From contig JAHHRF010000065.1 in assembly GCA_020025955.1 (NCBI GenBank), forward strand, positions 1 to 9,230: a stretch of DNA of 9,230 bases, given 5' to 3'. The translations under genes and the position numbers were made by a program. The notes beneath the pieces were generated by a model, which saw only the letters and a list, made by a program, of their open reading frames with translations, had not been told where the DNA came from and did not search any database. This DNA is from Sutterella sp. (GTDB taxonomy: Bacteria; Pseudomonadota; Gammaproteobacteria; Burkholderiales; Burkholderiaceae_F). The first letter of the stretch is position 1, and every line of letters begins with the position of its first letter. Below, piece after piece: positions 6,807-9,230 of this stretch.

Positions 6807-6812
6807 ATTGTA
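6807..6812 (-). promoter_or_regulatory. Possible -10 element for dnaG
   Basis: TACAAT on the minus strand (five of six matches to TATAAT) lies 70 bases before the dnaG ATG. No good -35 hexamer is seen 16-18 bases upstream, so this is only a candidate. Confidence 0.3.
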
Positions 6813-6977
6813 GGCAACTTTTGGGCGTCTCGCGCGAGGCGTGGAGAGCCAAAAAGAGGAGAAAAAGGGGAAGAACGGGCTTCTCCGAGAAGGGACAAGG
6901 GCGTTTTGTCATGGGGAGAAAAAAACGCAGAGCAATCCCATACCCAGGGGGTTTAAGGGTGAGCTTCCCAATACGAC

Positions 6978-7011
6978 AAAACCGCTTCCAGCCGAAACTG
7001 AAAGCGGTTTT
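6978..7011 (-). terminator. Intrinsic terminator after yqeY
   Basis: AAAACCGCTT (6978-6987) pairs perfectly with AAGCGGTTTT (7002-7011); CAG/CTG (6989-6991 with 6998-7000) extends the stem inside a mismatch. It lies 38 bases beyond the yqeY stop and ends in TTTT on the minus strand. It sits where E. coli has the T1 terminator upstream of dnaG, which lowers dnaG expression relative to rpsU. The symmetric A/T ends mean it could act on both strands. Confidence 0.75.
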
Positions 7012-7048
7012 ATGTGTCGTTAGCGAACAACAGGGAAGCCTGATTCGG

Positions 7049-7492
7049 TTAAGCCAACAAACGGGCTTTCACCAAGGCACTGACTTTGCTCATATCGGCA
7101 CGGCCCGCAGCACGCGTTTTCACGCCTGCCATTACGCGACCCATGGCCGCCATACCGCTAACACCCAACTCCGCGATCACGGCGTCAATTAACGTCGTCA
7201 ACTCGTCGTCGGAAAGCATTTCCGGCATATAGCGCGTCAGAATCTTGATTTCGGCCTCTTCCTTCTGGGCTAAGTCTTCACGACCAGCCTGTCGGTACTG
7301 GGCCACCGAGTCATGGTGCTGCTTGAGCATTTTGGCCACAACCGTCGTCACCAACTCATCATTGGCTTCGATACGGTCATCGACTTCACGCTGCTTGATC
7401 GCGGCAAGGAGAAAACGAATCGTACTCAGAGTTGCCGCGTCATGCGCACGCATGGCCGCTTTCATGTCTTCGCTGATTCTTTCCTTGATCAT
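7049..7492 (-). CDS. yqeY: GatB/YqeY domain-containing protein
   Basis: A 147-aa cytosolic protein of the GatB/YqeY family, related to the C-terminal tail domain of the GatB subunit of Asp/Glu-tRNA amidotransferase; its function as a stand-alone protein is not established. The start is the ATG at 7492 (MIKERISEDMKAAM), with AAGG six bases upstream; an ATG two codons earlier (7498) abuts that site, and longer starts would add residues unlike the family. The length equals that of E. coli YqeY. Recognisable parts are the N-terminal helix, LSTIRFLLAAIKQREVD (about 22-38), the EAEIKILTRYMPEMLSDDEL stretch (about 78-97) and the C-terminal GMAAMGRVMAGVKTRAAGRAD (about 113-133). It follows rpsU by 116 bases on the same strand and is probably co-transcribed with it. 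The order rpsU-yqeY-dnaG is common in Proteobacteria, which supports the call. Confidence 0.92.
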   Translation of the reverse strand: MIKERISEDMKAAMRAHDAATLSTIRFLLAAIKQREVDDRIEANDELVTTVVAKMLKQHHDSVAQYRQAGREDLAQKEEAEIKILTRYMPEMLSDDELTTLIDAVIAELGVSGMAAMGRVMAGVKTRAAGRADMSKVSALVKARLLA

Positions 7493-7573
7493 CACCATCC
7501 TTGAGGAAAAGCAGATTCTTCGGTTTGGTGCCCCATCACAGATAGGGCCCCTTTTAATGGAACCAATATTTAG

Positions 7574-7592
7574 GGCGGCGTTCCCGTCCGCC
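7574..7592 (-). other. Small GC-rich hairpin between rpsU and yqeY
   Basis: GGCGG (7574-7578) pairs with CCGCC (7588-7592) around a nine-base loop, 17 bases after the rpsU stop. On the minus strand only a mixed A/T stretch (TAAATATT) follows, not a T-run, so it is at best a weak attenuator or an mRNA-processing or stability hairpin. Confidence 0.3.
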
Positions 7593-7608
7593 AACCAAAA
7601 AGTCTAGA

Positions 7609-7821
7609 TTAGTAGAGCTTCTTGGGGAGCATCATGCTACGGATGCGCTTGTAGTGACGCTTAACAGCGGCAGCCTTCTTGCGCTTACGTTCAGCCGTCG
7701 GCTTTTCGTAGAATTCGCGGGCACGGAGTTCGGTGAGAAGACCAGACTTTTCGATGGTGCGCTTAAAGCGACGCATGGCAACTTCAAACGGCTCGTTTTC
7801 TTTAACGCGGATAGTAGGCAT
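7609..7821 (-). CDS. rpsU: 30S ribosomal protein S21
   Basis: The 70-aa small, very basic protein binds the 30S subunit near the 3' end of 16S rRNA and aids pairing with mRNA at initiation. The start at 7821 gives MPTIRVKENEPFEVAMRRFK, the family's usual beginning, with TGAGG about ten bases upstream; earlier in-frame ATGs would add hydrophobic residues unlike any S21. The centre has KSGLLTELRAREFYEKPTAE (about 25-44), and the C-terminus is Lys/Arg-rich with KRHYKRIRSMMLPKKLY (about 54-70). Length is standard. It is first in the minus-strand group rpsU-yqeY and divergent from tsaD, 206 bases away. Confidence 0.97.
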   Translation of the reverse strand: MPTIRVKENEPFEVAMRRFKRTIEKSGLLTELRAREFYEKPTAERKRKKAAAVKRHYKRIRSMMLPKKLY

Positions 7822-7853
7822 TAAACCCAACCTCAGTTTATTGTGATGACCCG

Positions 7854-7891
7854 GAAAAAAACACAAAAACACCACGCTCCGGTTCCGGGGC
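7854..7891 (-). promoter_or_regulatory. Possible attenuator-like hairpin plus T-rich tract in the rpsU leader
   Basis: On the minus strand GCCCCGGAACCGGAGC (7876-7891) can fold into a short GC-rich hairpin with one mismatch. Two T-runs follow (5 and 7 bases, at about 7855-7869), and the rpsU ATG is a further 33 bases down. This looks like a weak intrinsic terminator before the gene, as seen in some ribosomal protein leaders. The stem is short and the T-run begins several bases away. Confidence 0.25.
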
Positions 7892-7900
7892 AAGAACGGG

Positions 7901-7921
7901 TGTATGAACCATAAGCATACA
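7901..7921. promoter_or_regulatory. Inverted repeat TGTATG-N9-CATACA, possible operator
   Basis: Perfect 6-base arms (7901-7906 and 7916-7921) separated by nine bases lie 80-100 bases upstream of the rpsU start in the divergent rpsU/tsaD region. The geometry (21 bases, two helical turns) fits a dimeric DNA-binding protein. I cannot name one. Confidence 0.3.
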
Positions 7922-7941
7922 AAGATGCCATAGAGTCGGCC

Positions 7942-7971
7942 ATTTTGACACAAAAGGGAGGTAAACATCAA
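7942..7971 (-). promoter_or_regulatory. Candidate promoter for rpsU
   Basis: On the minus strand TTGATG (7966-7971) and CAAAAT (7942-7947) are 18 bases apart, each four of six matches to consensus. A start near 7935 would give a leader of about 115 bases containing the inverted repeat and the attenuator-like hairpin. A promoter this moderate is surprising for a ribosomal protein gene, so another element may be the real one. Confidence 0.3.
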
Positions 7972-7987
7972 ACTAAAAAGCGGATTT

Positions 7988-8018
7988 TTTACACAGCCCC
8001 GACGTTAACGCCTACAAT
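7988..8018 (+). promoter_or_regulatory. Candidate tsaD promoter, very close to the start codon
   Basis: TACAAT (8013-8018, five of six matches) lies only nine bases before the tsaD ATG; TTTACA (7988-7993, five of six) lies 19 bases upstream of it, slightly wide spacing. Transcription would begin at about 8025, leaving almost no leader. An alternative is the perfect TTGACA at 7945-7950 with TCAAAC 17 bases on (7968-7973), which would give a leader of about 50 bases. Confidence 0.4.
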
Positions 8019-8027
8019 CTCCCTACT

Positions 8028-9059
8028 ATGTTAGTGCTTGGTATTGAATCTTCCTGCGATGAGACAGGCGTTGCCCTCATTGATAGTGAGGCGGGGCTTT
8101 TAGCCGACGCGCTCCACTCCCAAATTGACATGCACCGCGCCTATGGCGGTGTTGTTCCCGAACTCGCGAGTCGCGACCACATTCGTCGTGGCATTGCCTT
8201 AGTGGACGAAGTGCTCCATAAAGCGGGCAAAACCCGTGACGACTTGGATGCCGTTGCCGTCACCGAGGGACCGGGCTTAGCGGGGGCGCTCCTCGTTGGG
8301 GCCGGGATTGCGCACGCCATTGGGTGGGCGTTAGATATTCCCGTCATTGGCGTACACCATTTAGAAGGCCACCTCTTAGCGCCTTGCTTGGCCGATCCGG
8401 CACCTGAATTTCCGTTTATTGCTTTACTCGTGTCGGGCGGCCACACCCAGTTCATGCGTGTTGACGCCTTTGGCCAATACGAAATGCTGGGGCAAACCTT
8501 GGACGACGCAGCAGGCGAAGCGTTTGATAAAACCGCGCAGCTTTTGGGCCTTCCCTACCCTGGGGGTCCAGCGGTCTCCGCCTTGGCTGAAAAAGGAAAA
8601 CGCGGCGCCATTGAATTAGCGCGCCCGATGCTCCATGCCCCGACACTTGACATGAGTTTCTCGGGCTTAAAAACCTCGGTCTTAACGGCGGTGAAGTCAG
8701 CAGAAGATCCCAACGACGAACATTTCCGTCAAGATTTAGCCCGTGGCTTTGTGGACGCCTTAGTGGACGTGCTCGCCGCCAAACTCGTGCGTGCCATGAA
8801 AATGACGAAACTCAAAAACGTCGTGGTCGCCGGGGGCGTGTCTGCTAACAAGCAGTTGCGTGCCCGTTTAACGTACGAAGTCAATCGCCGTGGGGGCACG
8901 ATCTTCTATCCCCCGATGCGTCTTTGTACCGACAACGGCGCCATGATTGCAGTGGCCGGGCTCGAGCGCTTCAAGCGTATGAGCGAGGAAGAACGCGCTC
9001 AACTCACCGAGCGTGATGGCTTTGCGGTGAAACCCCGTTGGCCCTTAAATCAGCTCTAA
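8028..9059 (+). CDS. tsaD: tRNA N6-adenosine threonylcarbamoyltransferase TsaD
   Basis: Transfers the threonylcarbamoyl group from threonylcarbamoyl-AMP to A37 of tRNAs that read ANN codons (t6A), acting with TsaB and TsaE in the cytosol; TsaC-type enzymes make the donor. The 343-aa length is typical for the Kae1/TsaD family (ASKHA fold). Motifs: LGIESSCDETGVAL (4-17), VVPELASRDH (42-51), EGPGLAGALLVG (80-91), HHLEGHLL (110-117) with metal ligands H111 and H115, LLVSGGHTQ (133-141), GEAFDKTAQLLGLPYPGGP (163-181), SFSGLKTS (210-217), VVAGGVSANKQLR (266-278) and CTDNGAMIA (300-308) with the third metal ligand D302. The start matches the family, yet there is no Shine-Dalgarno sequence in front of the ATG. 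It is divergent from rpsU and ends in a strong terminator, so it is probably a single-gene unit. Confidence 0.97.
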   Translation: MLVLGIESSCDETGVALIDSEAGLLADALHSQIDMHRAYGGVVPELASRDHIRRGIALVDEVLHKAGKTRDDLDAVAVTEGPGLAGALLVGAGIAHAIGWALDIPVIGVHHLEGHLLAPCLADPAPEFPFIALLVSGGHTQFMRVDAFGQYEMLGQTLDDAAGEAFDKTAQLLGLPYPGGPAVSALAEKGKRGAIELARPMLHAPTLDMSFSGLKTSVLTAVKSAEDPNDEHFRQDLARGFVDALVDVLAAKLVRAMKMTKLKNVVVAGGVSANKQLRARLTYEVNRRGGTIFYPPMRLCTDNGAMIAVAGLERFKRMSEEERAQLTERDGFAVKPRWPLNQL

Positions 9060-9067
9060 GCCCCAAG

Positions 9068-9106
9068 AAGACCGTTCCTTTTAGACAAGGGGCGGTCTTT
9101 TTCTTT
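9068..9106 (+). terminator. Intrinsic terminator after tsaD
   Basis: AAGACCGTTCCTT (9068-9080) pairs with AAGGGGCGGTCTT (9087-9099) as a continuous 13-bp stem including two G-U pairs, with the six-base loop TTAGAC. A T-rich tract (TTTTTCTTT, from 9098) follows. It begins nine bases after the tsaD stop. Confidence 0.9.
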
Positions 9107-9110
9107 CGTC

Positions 9111-9156
9111 AAATAAAAAAGAGCTCCCAACGGGCCTATCTTCCGCTGAGCGCTCT
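9111..9156 (-). terminator. Intrinsic terminator for the right-edge minus-strand gene
   Basis: AGAGCTCCCAACGG (9120-9133) pairs with CCGCTGAGCGCTCT (9143-9156) in a 14-bp stem (one mismatch and two wobble pairs as read on the minus strand) with a nine-base loop. On the minus strand it runs into TTTTTTATTT. It lies 22 bases beyond the stop of the partial gene at 9179, which supports that gene being real. Together with the tsaD terminator it insulates two convergent units. Confidence 0.8.
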
Positions 9157-9178
9157 ACCCAATTACAGGCTTCGAGTT

Positions 9179-9230
9179 TTAGAAGCTACGCTTCAGGCCT
9201 AAGCCCGCCGAGAAGGCCGACTTCATGCCA
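9179..9230 (-). CDS. C-terminal end of a putative outer membrane beta-barrel protein (partial)
   Basis: Only the last 16 codons and the TAA stop (9179-9181) are inside the window; the gene continues beyond the right edge. The visible end reads GMKSAFSAGLGLKRSF. Alternating small/hydrophobic and polar residues with a terminal Phe are the hallmark of the last beta strand of porins and related outer membrane proteins, which the BAM complex recognises. Betaproteobacterial porins often end in GLRH(K/R)F-like strands, to which GLGLKRSF is similar. The terminator at 9111-9156 fits the end of this gene. Porin, autotransporter and other barrels cannot be told apart from this fragment. Confidence 0.55.
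   Translation of the reverse strand, partial: GMKSAFSAGLGLKRSF

Larger units (their letters stand above)
6737..7048. other. 312-base intergenic region between yqeY and dnaG
   Basis: It holds the yqeY terminator (6978-7011) and the presumed dnaG promoter and leader. The plus strand at about 6843-6878 is almost pure purine, so the dnaG sense strand has a pyrimidine-rich tract there. A short CTTCTCCGAGAAG hairpin follows it at about 6880-6893. A reading frame in line with dnaG runs up to 6898, but lacks a ribosome binding site and family similarity, so I do not extend the gene. No RNA gene was recognised. Confidence 0.6.

Noticed and set aside
6737..6898. 54-codon N-terminal extension of dnaG
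   Set aside because: The family starts at MIPEGFI with a good GAGG site; the extension has no such site and crosses the likely promoter.
7493..7594. 34-residue N-terminal extension of yqeY
   Set aside because: The 147-aa form from 7492 equals the usual family length and has AAGG at proper spacing.
7822..7971. 50-residue N-terminal extension of rpsU
   Set aside because: S21 is about 70 aa and begins MPxIxVKENEPF; the extension is untypical and covers the leader region.
1..9230. CRISPR array, insertion sequence, phage or defence genes
   Set aside because: No regularly spaced repeats, transposase motifs or terminal inverted repeats with target duplications are visible; gene content is housekeeping.

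Overview
The window looks like the chromosome of a Gram-negative proteobacterium, most likely a betaproteobacterium of the Burkholderiales (a Sutterella-like lineage is my best guess). The reasons are the macromolecular-synthesis gene set (rpsU, a GatB/YqeY gene, dnaG, rpoD), a sigma-70 factor with the large non-conserved region typical of Proteobacteria and a long lysine/alanine-rich N-terminal tail, a signal-peptide-bearing periplasmic protein, and an outer-membrane-type C-terminus ending in Phe at the right edge. The taxonomic call is inference from sequence style and gene order, with no database support.

Layout from left to right. rpoD (housekeeping sigma factor, minus strand) fills 4-2793. 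A 725-base intergenic region (2794-3518) follows, with a good sigma-70-type promoter for rpoD far upstream of its start, several inverted repeats and a 20-bp-spaced direct repeat. A plus-strand gene for an exported DUF4198/COG5266-type protein (3519-4277) converges on dnaG across a strong, probably bidirectional hairpin terminator. dnaG (primase, minus strand, 4427-6736) is followed by a 312-base gap with the terminator of the next unit. yqeY (7049-7492) and rpsU (7609-7821), both minus, form a short operon. tsaD (8028-9059, plus) is divergent from rpsU and ends in a strong terminator. A facing terminator and the last 16 codons of a putative outer membrane protein (minus) close the window.

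The main genes serve the core of growth: ribosomal protein S21 (translation initiation), primase (replication priming), sigma-70 (transcription initiation) and TsaD (the t6A37 tRNA modification). In E. coli, rpsU, dnaG and rpoD form one operon. Here the same genes lie on the same strand in the same order, but the set is broken by a terminator before dnaG and by an opposite-strand gene with its own control region between dnaG and rpoD, so rpoD must be transcribed separately.

I found no clearly new biological system. The points most worth a second look are the histone-H1-like tail and acidic block on RpoD, the acidic C-terminal extension of DnaG, the repeats upstream of the DUF4198 gene, the long leader of rpoD, and the lack of a Shine-Dalgarno sequence (possibly a leaderless transcript) at tsaD.
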